DNA of 64,000 bases from Psilocybe azurescens (Eukaryota; Basidiomycota; Agaricomycetes; Agaricales; Agrocybaceae): assembly GCA_023853785.1 (NCBI GenBank), contig JAJIRX010000570.1:868001-932000 (forward strand), in the 5' to 3' direction. Below the pieces are notes generated by a model. It did not search any database and was not told the DNA's origin. It saw only the letters and a program-made list of their open reading frames with translations. Shown here piece by piece: positions 33,328 to 43,427 of the stretch (within the stretch, counting starts at the first letter, position 1; each line of letters starts with the position of its first letter). The translations under genes and the position numbers were made by a program.

Positions 33328-33480
33328 AATGCTCGGCTTGACAACCCGATGATGTTTGGCAACGGCTTTAGAGGCTTGACAGTCTCGCTTTCCATAAATT
33401 TGTATTTCCCACGGATTATTGACAATGCGATCGATTGAACGTCCTCGCCAAAAACAGAACTCAACCTCCAACAACCACAT
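33328..33480 (-). repeat. Rearranged fragments of the antiporter/orphan 3' flank
   Basis: An inverted 65-base piece of the 420-bp repeat (33328-33393, GCTTTCCAT..CAACGGCTTTAGAGG) abuts CCCACGGATTATTGACAATGCG, which also occurs at about 21636 and 26370. The order and orientation differ at the three places, showing repeated rearrangement at this junction. Confidence 0.6.
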
Positions 33481-33516
33481 TGAAATCCATCCACATAGGA
33501 TCCCTGGCTCAGCAAC

Positions 33517-35038
33517 TCAGTAGTCAATGTCCGGAGCAAGCGGTCTAACAAGGTAAATCATATCGATCATATATTCATTTGTGAATGCTTGAGAGAACAC
33601 TTACGGTAACTTGCGAGGTCGATGTGGCCGTCGGTGGATGGCCGACCGTGTTGTAGCAGCCAGCGACGAAGAGGATGGCAATGATGAAGGGCCAGGTCGA
33701 CCGTGATTATTGCCGCAGACGTATTGCTTATCTGTATCTGGAGGTACGAAATCTTCATCGTGTATCGCAAATCCGTCGATGCTCGTTTCTTCAGGTGCTA
33801 GCGTGGGTCTCATCTCCTGCCGCCGTCTAGGATCCCGTGTTGGATATCCATCTTCCATGCGCCTCTCACATTCCATGCTTCTTCCTTGTCCTGAGGTTTG
33901 ACCGGCGGTGGACATTGCTCTCGTTGGTTTGGAGCGATCTCTCGGAAAATAGGGCCTGTCCCATTGATCCATGGTGCTATTAATCAAAATCCATTAAATA
34001 ACCAGACGAGAGGCGAAGATATAACAACTTACCTCCAACTATCGGGGCATGAGCGATGAATATCATTACGCTCTACGATCGTGCTAAGATCGGAGCGGCA
34101 TCCTTCTTGATCCTCCCGGTTGTGGGATTCATAAGTTTTCGTTATTTTCGCCTCTCTCGCAGGGCGAAAATATGGTATTCCTTGTTCTCGACGGTGGTTT
34201 ATCATCCTGGCATGACGATCCACCATGGTGGGCATACTTTTGACTCCATGTGTCTCAATCGCAGACCGTAGAGCGTATGGTTCAATGTGCTGGTAAGATG
34301 GCAATGTTGTCGCGGAGTGGGGGTAGTGTCCCTCTTCCTTAAAGGGCTCAGAAAGGCTAGTAGTGCCAGTATTGATAACCGGGCACAGTTCCACGTCGAC
34401 CAATTGTCCCAGGTCAGGCATCGGTATGGGACTGACAGATTCTCCGGACAACGACGGTGTGTGGTACGAGGTCGAAGGCGATGGTTTTGCAATGATTCCA
34501 TCATGGGCACATTCTCGCACGCTGTTAACCATTCGTACAGATTCTCAATATCAATTGAAGCTTCTGCAGGTTGTGTCAATCACCTATTGGCGTGCTTGGT
34601 TGCTGGAGAATTGGAATGGGACTTACGTTCAAGTTTAGCTGCGGCTGACTCCGCGTCCTCTGAATCTCTAATCACCCATTGCCGGAAGTCATCCACATAT
34701 TTGACACAGCTGAGGTAGAACTCTTTTCCAGATATATCTGTGGACGTTGGGGTGTATGGGATGGAAGGCGACGAGTGCAGTGATGTTTCTATTGTATGCT
34801 GATCCTCTGGTTCGCCGAAATATTCCACTAATGCTCTTTCTACGTCTGCAAGTTATGTAAATTGCTGATTTGTCGTTGGAGAAGTGGAACGAGATTTACT
34901 GTGGACTATGGCACTGGCTGCCTGGACGTCCTCCGAGTGGTTGATCACCCATTGTAGAAAGCTTTCCACATCATGCATATCTCCTTGGAACACTGCAGTT
35001 TCTGGTATGTTCGTTGACGTTTGAGGTGTGGTCGACAT
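33517..35038 (-). pseudogene. Five-exon orphan gene, copy B (one frameshift)
   Basis: Exons on the minus strand are 34900-35038, 34627-34845, 34033-34563, 33605-33976 and 33517-33544. Starting at ATG 35036-35038 the frame runs through MSTTPQTSTNIPETAVFQGD, EYFGEPED, YVDDFRQWVIRDSED and IDIENLYEWL. It then loses one base near 34495, relative to copy A, so VELCPVINTGT and VDRHARMINHRREQG lie in another frame. Exon 4 has MDQWDRPYFPRDR and DEDFVPPDTDK. Exon 5 is 28 bp and ends APDIDY-stop. The unknown protein is probably intracellular. Exon lengths match copy A (219 bp for exon 2 and 28 bp for exon 5 in both), which supports the gene model. Confidence 0.65.
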
Positions 35039-35576
35039 GAGTGGCAGGAAGATGGCTATGGGGTTGATCTGGGATGGGAGATGATTGAGTGGAGAACAAG
35101 GTGATAGTTTTTTTTCATAAAACCGAAGGAAAGCATAACTCCATGGCTGATCTTCTATACATCGTTCTGACAGATTATGATTCGTCCCTGTCATTTTTTC
35201 ACATCGCATTCTCTGTTCAAGGTGTTCATCATTGAACACATTTTCCTGTTTAGGCAAGGCCTAGGTCTACACCCTGCTCGCACGGTAACATGACTTATTT
35301 TTTCACTTACAATCACAGCGAATGTCTTGGAAGTCCCTGAGGCCTCGAGGACCAGTGGTAATACGAAGGCCGTAGCGGCGTCTTTCTTCAAGTTCCCAGG
35401 CATCTTTTGAGAACATCTCCCTTGTGTAATGTCTTTCTCAGATGCGTCCTGGATGCAGTGGCCATACAACGAGCACAATCCATCGAAACTTCAACCTTGA
35501 GCATTCCGGTATTAAATGCTACATTTCATCCAGCTTTCGACTGTCATCGCAACACAACAGAAGTATAGGTTGCGTA

Positions 35577-35657
35577 TGATCGACAAATATACCCAATGCT
35601 TATTGATTCTAATCATCTACTTGATGTCCCTCATTCAGTAACTTATGTTGCCAGTTC
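35577..35657 (+). repeat. Border repeat, right copy (partner at 331-410)
   Basis: See the left copy. This lies just outside the orphan copy B upstream region and before the GST gene. Confidence 0.55.
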
Positions 35658-35659
35658 GT

Positions 35660-36090
35660 AGTCGTAGAGGATGATCGTCATTGTACCTTTGGAGTCGCTG
35701 GTGATTTTGGTGTGCACACCGGCTCGTCAACGAGCATGCTGCTTCATATATGTCGACCATGATTTTAGAAAACAATACTACTCTAAGAACTATAGCTCTT
35801 GGTAAGAGATACGTCTACTGCAGTAGATGACAAACGTCTGGTTAACGTCTACGCTCCTGCAAATCAATGCGATTACAAAGAGAACCAACTAACGACGGGA
35901 ATATCGGATATCACTAGTCATGTGGTTGTTTAAGTGCTGTCACAACTGGGCCGGCACAATGGAACTCTGAACCAGATCTGCCCTGGTATTTTCACAGGGG
36001 TGCATACATAAAGGAAGAAACTTCATTGTCCATACGATCCTCAGTAGGGTTTTTTTCTCGTCCTCGTTCCCTCCGCCTTGACACAAGTTT
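35660..36090. other. Intergenic, upstream of the GST gene
   Basis: No gene seen. CATACATAAAGGAAG at about 36004 and the pyrimidine-rich TTTTTTTCTCGTCCTCGTTCC at about 36050-36071 are plausible core promoter elements for the GST that starts at 36098. Confidence 0.35.
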
Positions 36091-36097
36091 CGAAGCA

Positions 36098-36897
36098 ATG
36101 ACGATCATACTGTACGACATTCCCTCCACCCTTCCTGGAAACGCATGGTCGCCCAATACATTCAAAACTAGGTCAGAATTTCACATTTAATCTATACATT
36201 GTGTATTCACTGTAATGATCACAGATATACGCTGAACTTTAAAGGGCTTCCCTTCACCACCGAATGGGTCGAATACCCCGATATTGAGTCCCTTTGCAAG
36301 AAGTTGGGCATCAAACCGACTTCGAAGAAGGGCGATGGTCGTGATCACTATACTCTACCGGCCATATATGATCCATCTACTGGCACTTACATTGCGGATT
36401 CCTTTCCGATCGCAGAATACCTCGATAAAACTTATCCTGATACGCCTCCCATTCTCCCCCGAAACACTGTTGGCTTGCATCGTGCATTCACTCAGGCGGC
36501 ATTCGCACAGAACATTGAACCCCTTTGGGAATTCATTCTCCCGCCCTCATGCCTCATCCTTAACCCACCCAGCAGCGAGTATTTCCGTCGGACAAGAGAA
36601 GAATCGTTTGGGAAGACAATGGAAGACCTGGTGCCTAAAGGAGAATATGCCATCGAACAGTGGAATAAGCTACAAGAAGGATTTGATAAGGTAGCAGCTT
36701 GGTACGCTGTGACAGATGGTACTGGACCATATATGATGGGGGATGAAATTTCGTGGGATGACATCCTTTTGTGTTCCTTCTTCTCTTGGATGAGGATTGT
36801 GTGGGGTAAAGATGATAAGAAGTGGAAGGATGTGGCGGGATGGGATGGAGGGAGATGGGGGCGTCTTCTTCAGGATCTAGAGAAGTATGCGGTCTGA
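36098..36897 (+). CDS. Glutathione S-transferase, FuA/etherase-like class (2 exons)
   Basis: Exon 1 is 36098-36171, the intron 36172-36224 (53 bp) and exon 2 36225-36897; the product is 248 residues, the usual length. The N-terminal thioredoxin-like domain begins MTIILYDIPSTLPGNAWSPN and contains the YTLPAIYDPSTG loop with the cis-Pro and the D-S glutathione-binding pair (IADSFPIAEYLD, residues about 80-92). The helical C-terminal domain has LWEFILPPSCLILNPPSSEY and a typical GGRWGRLLQDLEKYAV end. Cytosolic conjugation or ether cleavage of aromatic or reactive compounds with glutathione is expected for this class; the substrate is unknown. Related copies are at 40285 (broken) and 63331 (cut by the window end). 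Confidence 0.9.
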
Positions 36898-37409
36898 ACG
36901 GTCTACACTTTCCCAGTGGTGGCCACCATTATAATGTTGTATTTTGAATCGATAACTGCACGAATAAGAATTACTTGCTTGCATATTCTCAAGCTTCCCG
37001 GCCACTCGGCAGTGTCCGTCGCTCCGCCATGCTTGTTTTTTTTTCAAAGACGTGCATCTTAAATGCTGTGCCGGTACCCTTGGTCTTGCAGCTTGCCTTT
37101 ATTGGGGAGCTTGCTCCCCTCTCTAATGCCGATACCAAAATGTCTAAGCCCACGTGATCCGCTGGCTTTGTGATGGTCACCCCGTGAGAACTTTGAAAGC
37201 GGCGAGTGGCGAGCATAGCTCCTCATAGAGCATGCCAGGCACTGGCATAGCGAAGCGTTCTAACAAGAGCAATCAGTGTCCCGAACATGCCTTACGTCGC
37301 TGGAATCTCTTTCACAGGACTGGTGCTATCCAGCGAAGACAGCACATACACACACACATTCAAGGAGACATCGACTCATCAGACCTAAAATCACATTCGA
37401 GAAGATCAT
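36898..37409. other. Interval after the GST; no supported gene
   Basis: A minus-strand ORF (36989-37216) has no recognisable motif. A plus-strand segment from 37288 could be upstream coding of the Hsp70-like remnant, but no clear family match is visible. Confidence 0.35.
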
Positions 37410-38147
37410 TTGCCAGAAAAATGCGAGCAATATACTCTTTCCCTACCTTTACATGCAACAAAGGCGGAGCAAAAGTTCGTTTTCAGGGCAGCCGTTGATC
37501 CAGTCCAGGAAGCCCTTACAACGAGCCCCACCGAGGCTGGCTCCGACCTGAAACGTGTTGTCATCACTGACGCTTCCCTTGTCGTTCCATCTCTCGCCAA
37601 GAAAGTAAAATCGAATCTCCCAGGTGTCGAGGTCGTCACAGAAGCGGGTCTGGCCAAATAAGGCGCTTACTAGCTACCAGTATCACGATTCCCTCGCAGA
37701 CAAACTTGTCTTCAATGTTGTGCCTTTTCATGTGGGTGTCGCTAAGGCGGATGGGTTTGTTCTCACTGCGTTGGCTCGTAATACCACCGCGCCTCAGAAG
37801 AAGTCTTTCCTACTTACCACCTCCAAGGACAATCAGACGTCAGTAACCATTAAAGTTGTGGTTGGGACTACCTCAATCGCCAAGGACAATGTCACGGCCT
37901 GACATCGCGCGCCAAGGATACTACAATCGTCAGAGTTAGCTTCTCGGTCGAGCTGGAGGTTATCGAAGCAGGATCGCTTGCAGGTGCGCGGGCTACTGTC
38001 GAGCTGACGGACGTAATCGGTGATTTGTTGTGGGATGATGTCGAAGATATCTTGGAGGCAACTCACGCTGAGGGCGATAATGCTGCGGTGATAGGGGCCG
38101 AAGATCAATGGGCTGGAGAGGATGGTCAAGGAGATTTGCCCGAGTAA
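37410..38147 (+). pseudogene. Hsp70-superfamily protein remnant, C-terminal half
   Basis: Three frames together follow an Hsp70-like order. KFVFRAAVDPVQEAL, VVITDASLVVPSLAKKVKS and LPGVEVVTEAG (37440-37660) correspond to the end of the ATPase domain. DKLVFNVVPFHVGVAKADGF, LARNTTAPQKKS and DNQTSVTIKVV..SIAKDNV (37690-37900) correspond to the start of the substrate-binding beta domain. AKDTTIVRVSFSVELEVIEA and a short acidic tail end at 38145-38147. The nucleotide-binding N-terminus is absent. Frames shift near 37665 and 37895. The helical lid appears shortened, which fits divergent fungal Hsp70-like proteins better than canonical Ssa-type proteins. Not functional as read. Confidence 0.6.
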
Positions 38148-38938
38148 AGCCTTCCTAGGCTCGCAAGCTCCAGCTGAGTTCTGAAATAAATTATAAATTT
38201 ATAACTGTATTTACTCGATCGCTGTTATACATATGTAAAGAATGTTTGATATGAGAAATCATGTAAGAGACCTCGCTTGACCCTTGTAGGTTTGCTACGT
38301 AAAGTGTCCACGATACCACCTTATACGACTACACCATTTTGCTATGGAGGATTACGACTCGAGGAATCCTTGTAATTGGGTCTCCTGTTCCAGAACTAGT
38401 TCCGGCATCCTGTTCACGAATAACCTGATGTATCCACTCTTCACCGTTCCAAGACATTGTTATTACTACTCCAGGGCTCATGAAAGACGTCCTTGATTGT
38501 CCGGGAAGGTGGAGGTTGATGAACCCGTAGCGTAAGGCGGTATGCTGGCCTGGTAGACTGGTCTCTGCTGATGAGGACCGTACACGATGGACGGCTTGTC
38601 AGAAGAGGTTATACTGGGACAGTATTAGTCGAAGCACGAGCTTTGAGCAGCGATTGGTACCAGCTTTGACTAATTGGTGGTGAATTAAGGAATGTTGGGT
38701 GACAGGGGGATCCAAAGGAGGTGAAAGGAAGGGCATGTTAACTCTTTGAAGAACGTCTTGCATGAGTATTGAGCTTGATTCTTGCTTGGAGCCACTGAAT
38801 TTTGACTGAGTACTGTCCATATTGTCCATATTTGTTTAATCAGTCATATGCTGGCATATTTCGTCGGTGGTGTACCCATAACAACCGCTGCAACAATCAG
38901 AGGATGTGAGTTTTCGTATTAGCCATATAATACGAGAC
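38148..38938. other. Interval with no supported gene
   Basis: A short minus-strand ORF (38599-38829) lacks motifs or splice extension. Nothing else is visible. Confidence 0.35.
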
Positions 38939-39850
38939 TCATGGCGCATTTAACGTCGCGTCTGAATCGGTGACATCTACTTGAGAGAAATCCCACCAAG
39001 GAGCACTATCCCGGCCCATGTTGGTTATCTTTATTGAATAGGTCACATCCTGACCCAGTCCTGAAGCCCAGTACATGATGCGATCCAGATTCATCCAGTG
39101 GCTATTCGAGTTATAAACATTTGTAATGGGCTGGCAGGCGTCTATTGGAGGAGAAAGGGTGACACAAAACGGACCAAGATCGACATTGACAAATCTGTAG
39201 ATGAAAAATGTAGACACCTGAGTAAGTTCGGACGAGACATAGCCTCCTGTTTGACTTGTGTGTTGACGAGGATATTCGACGTTCCCAGTTGCACCTATTA
39301 TCCCCGCAGTATACCAGTAGCCTGTATACGTGAACATAGGGTTTGTTGTGGTAAGACCATTGCTAGCTGTAGTGAAGGGTAAAAGAGTCTGATTTCTAAG
39401 AACGCTGGCGCTACGATGGGATCAAAAGTTTAGTCGAAGGTAGCACCAGTCGCTTTTCTGCCCTATCCTGTTGTTTAATGACGATTGCAATGACAGCCTC
39501 GTAGAATGAGACTAGATTGGACTGGGTGACATTGAGATAAATTCGATGCAGGCCGTTGGTAAGCCCAGCGATTCCTCCCAACCGACTTATTTCCATAAAG
39601 AAAGCTACAAATACACCCTTCTGAGATGTTGAGAGATCATGTACAAAGGATATACTTACATGCCCGTTCCCTGAAAATCAATGAATAGACTAGCTCCAAC
39701 AAAGGTCGAATGACGTGAGCTTTGTCCAAGGCAGAATACCTGTGGAATCCAGGCAGAGTCAGTCGAATCTGAACAACTCATGCGGCTATACTTGACGAAC
39801 ATCTGTATTGGGCGCTTATTATGTCCTTGAATATCCATTTTGGATGCCAA
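38939..39850 (-). pseudogene. Fungal extracellular jelly-roll-like orphan, probably broken
   Basis: Two repeated domains are visible on the minus strand. The first (39850-39600) has TFVGASLFIDFQGTG then, after an intron (donor at about 39656, acceptor near 39613), IFLYG, followed in another frame by GLTNGLHRIYLNVTQSNLVS. The second (39337-38939) starts MFTYTGYWYTAGIIGATGN and continues FVNVDLGPFCVTL and MNLDRIMYWASGLGQDVTYS to a stop. The pattern Y-G-W....GAS..F.F.GTGI.LYG with G-L.G.H resembles a widespread basidiomycete family of secreted or membrane-anchored proteins with galactose-binding-like folds. The frame break near 39590 and the lack of a signal peptide suggest a damaged gene. The function is unknown. 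Confidence 0.45.
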
Positions 39851-40284
39851 TTACTTCATTCTCGTTTTTAATTTCCGATAAATGTCTTCCAGCTCTATCT
39901 CAGCTTTTTACATACGCTTACGAAGGGCAAATGCAGAAAATCTTGAGCTTATCGTTCCGCCTTTCAAAAATGATTCAGAAGCCTGCTTGGGTCGTCGGCA
40001 GTAGTTATCATGGGCAATTTTAGTGTCCAAAACATCATCAAACAAAGCGTTGGGGATCAATATATCACGGTCTAGCCACTTATATGTCGGTATGTATAAT
40101 ATCATTGTCGTTATCACGGCATAGGTTTATAAGCATCTGTAAAAAACGAATCGTTAGTAATGACACATTTCTTACAGGTGCTTATAAACCTCAGATAGTT
40201 ATCCTATAAATACCTCACAGTCTATAGGTACAAATTCAACGCATCAGAAGGTTCCCCAAGCCGATCTCTCACTGGCTTTTACTC
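39851..40284. other. Intergenic with a short hairpin
   Basis: AGGTTTATAAGCATCTGTAA at about 40124 and the inverted ACAGGTGCTTATAAACCT at about 40176-40193 form an inverted repeat of about 17 bases. No gene is supported. Confidence 0.4.
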
Positions 40285-41065
40285 ATGTCCATCGTTCTCT
40301 ATGATATCCCATCTACTCTCCCTGAGAAGGCATGGAACTTCAATGTGTGGAAAACAAGGTTTGCCGCGCAGTAGAGCCATACGCATACAATTCTTCACTT
40401 AATTCTTGCGTTTAGAATCAGTCTGAATTTCAAAGGCATTCCCTACACCACTGAGTGGGTCGAATTTCCCGATATTGAACCACTCTTCAAGAAATTGGGC
40501 ATCCCCCATCCAGAAACAAAGCGGATGGCAGCCCCTTTTACACAGTCCCTGCCATACACGATCCCTCGACCGGTGTCTACATCGCGGACTCTATTCTCAT
40601 AGTGGAATATCTCGATAGGACCTATCCCGAAAAGCCCCTCATTATACCGCACGGTACTTTAGGTGTACAATCAGCCTTTAGCGATGGGGTTTTTCATAAT
40701 CTCAAGTCCATTCTGCCCGTCGCATTTCCGTCCCTGATCACCAAGCTGAATCCTCCGAGTGCAACTTACATGCTAACTTCGCGAGGGCCACCTCAAGGAC
40801 CGAACGTCGAAGTCACTGAGCAGTGGAAAGCCTTCGAGAATGGACTTAACCAGATCGATGTCTGGTACTCAAGGAATGGGGAAAGGGACCATTCTTGCTG
40901 GGTGACGTCCCATCTTGGGCGGATATCGTAATGGCTAGTTTTCTCGCATTTACTAGGAGAGCTCTTGGGGAAGAGAGTAAAGAATGGCAGGAAATAATAT
41001 CGTGGAACGGCGGACGATGGAAAAGTCGTAGTGAAATCTATCGAGCTTGGGAAACTGTCGTTTAA
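40285..41065 (+). pseudogene. Glutathione S-transferase pseudogene, copy 2
   Basis: ATG 40285 gives MSIVLYDIPSTLPEKAWNFN, then the same intron position as copy 1 (40359-40415) and FKGIPYTTEWVEFPDIE. The frame is lost at a CCCCC run near 40503 and resumes one frame over with ADGSPFYTVPAIHDPSTG and IADSILIVEYLDRTYP. Later EVTEQWKAFENGLNQIDVWY breaks again near 40880, where ILAGDVPSWADIVMASF and WNGGRWKSRSEIYRAWETVV continue in another frame to the stop at 41063-41065. The region around 40780 (the usual SREE.FGK helix) is also disturbed. At least three lesions rule out a full protein. Confidence 0.85.
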
Positions 41066-41868
41066 ACACATTCGTATATTCATTATACTCAAACTGTTAC
41101 GAGGCTTGTAATCGATTAGTTGCGTTTCTTGGAAATTATATCATGCATAACTCGTCTTCCTGTCGGATGTTTAGTAAACTTCTTACTCATAATCAAATTC
41201 AACCCTCAAGAATTTGATGAAACAATTCTAAATTTATCCAGGATCGTCGTTGAAGATCTTAACAGCATAACAATTTCTTGGCGCAAGGTCATCGTGATGA
41301 CATTCCAGCTCAAATTTAGTTATTTTTATACCATAGGATGACTCAGACGGGTAAAAAAATCTATGAAAGTCATAGCGATCAGTAAGAATGGCCTACTCTC
41401 GGAGAAATTTGGTTTGTCAGAAGAATGTTGTTGTTTTGGTGTTCTCACCGTACTTCGAACCAAGGGTCGTTCCGCAAGCTGCCTTTGGCATACTTGCACC
41501 GTAAGTACGTGCAGCCAACCATGGTGGAAGTGAGTTCAATCTGCCGAGTCATTGCCGCCTGATCAACAGGAAGTCTCCAAAACCTTATTTAGCTGATGAG
41601 ATGAGATGACGATATTATCTGCCATGATTTTTATGCTTTTCCAATTGCGGGACTTGAGTTGGACATTAGGCATTGGACGATCTAATCAACTCTTTATTTG
41701 AATTTATTTCGGAATATGCCGAGTGTCACAATATCCCTATGCGCTCTAATGCTTAAACACGACCCTATTCCACAGCGAATGTGCATGGATTTCACATCTA
41801 CAGATATTAAATATATCATTCTCCTTCAATTTGTGCCTTCAATTTGTGCCTTCAAATCATGCCAATAA
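41066..41868. other. Interval with no supported gene
   Basis: AT-rich, no conserved coding. It contains a direct repeat of TTCAATTTGTGCC at about 41825-41850, just past the reductase stop. Confidence 0.35.
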
Positions 41869-43427
41869 TCATTCATCTGCGACGTGTATGATAGCTTTTG
41901 CCTTGTTCGTTCCCTTCTGGACAGCAAGAATAAAATCGCCAACTTCTTCCAGACCGTGTCTGACCTCTTCTCTGTGTTTGATCTTTCCCGAAGCGACGAG
42001 TGGAGGCAAAAATTCATAAAAAATGGTGGAGTATTTCTTCTGAAGTCGATGCACGATGAACCCGTTCATAGATAGGCTTTTAGAGAAGATGTTGGAAAGA
42101 TTCTAAGAGAGCGTATTGAATGGACTTTATGAGCACAGAATCGTCAATGTATCATTTTGTGCGGTCTTACCCTCACTGGGACCCCGTTTGGATTATTATA
42201 TCCGGAGATCATGCCACATTCCTGTTCTCATTAATATTCTATTTGTCCCGTTTAGAGCATTACCAACTTACAATAAATCTTCCGTAGATATTTGCAGCAT
42301 CCAAGGCAGCTTCAAGGCTTTCTCCTCCCACATTATCCCAATAGCTTTCCGTAGAAGAAAATATTAGAATACAAATGTGAAATAGTGACATAAGCCTACA
42401 TATCGATGGGACCCTCCTTCGACAAGACATCAGCGGTCTTGCTGGTTTTATAATTGAAGGCAACATCGGCGCCGATATCTTTTAGAAACTCGACCTTGTC
42501 CTCGGATCCTGCGGATGCGATGACTTTTAAACCATCCATTTTGGCCAATTGAATGACGAGACTGCACAGCGATATTTTTATTCAGTCGACAGCATAGCAA
42601 TGAGATTTAATGATGTGCTTACGATCCAACAGGCCCTGCTCCAGCAGTAACAAATGCAGTCTCTCCCTTTGTGCATATGATGAGAACTGGTTCGTGACAA
42701 ATTATAGAGAGGCCAAACCCATACTTGTTTTGCTTGAGAGAACTCCTTCCATCCCGCGAAGGCGGTCATACCTACATTTAAATAATTAGGTCGTTCACTA
42801 GAACATGAGGTGAAACTGACCAGGCATTCCAAGAACCCCTATAAATGTGGGCCAAGGTAAATTATAAGGATTTTGGATGACTTGAAGATCGCGGAGATCT
42901 TCCTTTATTACATAGTTCTGATGTTCTTCAATGTAGTCTCAGCATGCGGGAAGTTCCTACAAAAGAAATTCCATCTCACCAAGGATCCCGTAGATGTGAT
43001 CTCCTTTTTGACTGTGGGATTTTCAGACCGGACAACAACGCCGACACCATGGCTGGTCAGCCTGAAAGGAAAGGGGCACTATCAGCCAGTTGTTTGTACA
43101 GGATCCAAGAATTGAACCTACGGTTTTCCAACTTCGAACGCTTCGGCGTAAGACTTTACAGAAGGGTCGCGCATACGTCCTCGCATGTAAGGATCTATAG
43201 AAAGGTCCAGTATTTTCAATAGGAATCCGCCATTCAGAGATACTTGGGCAGTGTCAATGGTCTGAGAGTCGTTATACGTTGTGGTCTTTCCGGGCACGGG
43301 ATAGCCTGAAACAGAAGAGGGGTTAAAGGTTAAACATACGCATAATGCAGCTTTACAGTCTGAGGAATGGCATCGTACCTTCGGGGATGGAGCTGAAGAG
43401 AACTCTGGCATTGTTGACGACAGGCAT
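41869..43427 (-). CDS. NADP-dependent medium-chain reductase (prostaglandin/alkenal reductase type), 10 exons, one apparent 1-bp deletion
   Basis: Minus-strand exons: 43379-43427, 43122-43305, 42980-43061, 42821-42925, 42725-42771, 42623-42666, 42400-42561, 42272-42344, 42171-42221, 41869-42102; all introns are GT-AG (49-73 bp). Motifs in order are IDPYMRGRMRDPS, IGVLGMPGMTAFAGWKEF, ETAFVTAGAGPVGSLVIQLA (the Rossmann NADP site with AGAGPVGS), KVIASAGSEDKVEFLKDIGA, YWDNVGGESLEAAL and FLPPLVASGKI. Family members reduce the double bond of enals and enones in the cytosol. There are no zinc ligands. Summed exons are 1031 bp, one short of a complete 344-codon frame. The defect is in exon 3 near 42993, between NPTVK and DHIYGIL. 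Either the gene is newly dead or one base is missing from the sequence. Confidence 0.8.

Noticed and set aside
36989..37216. Minus-strand 75-residue ORF after the GST
   Set aside because: No recognisable motif and no splice extension; length is within chance expectation.
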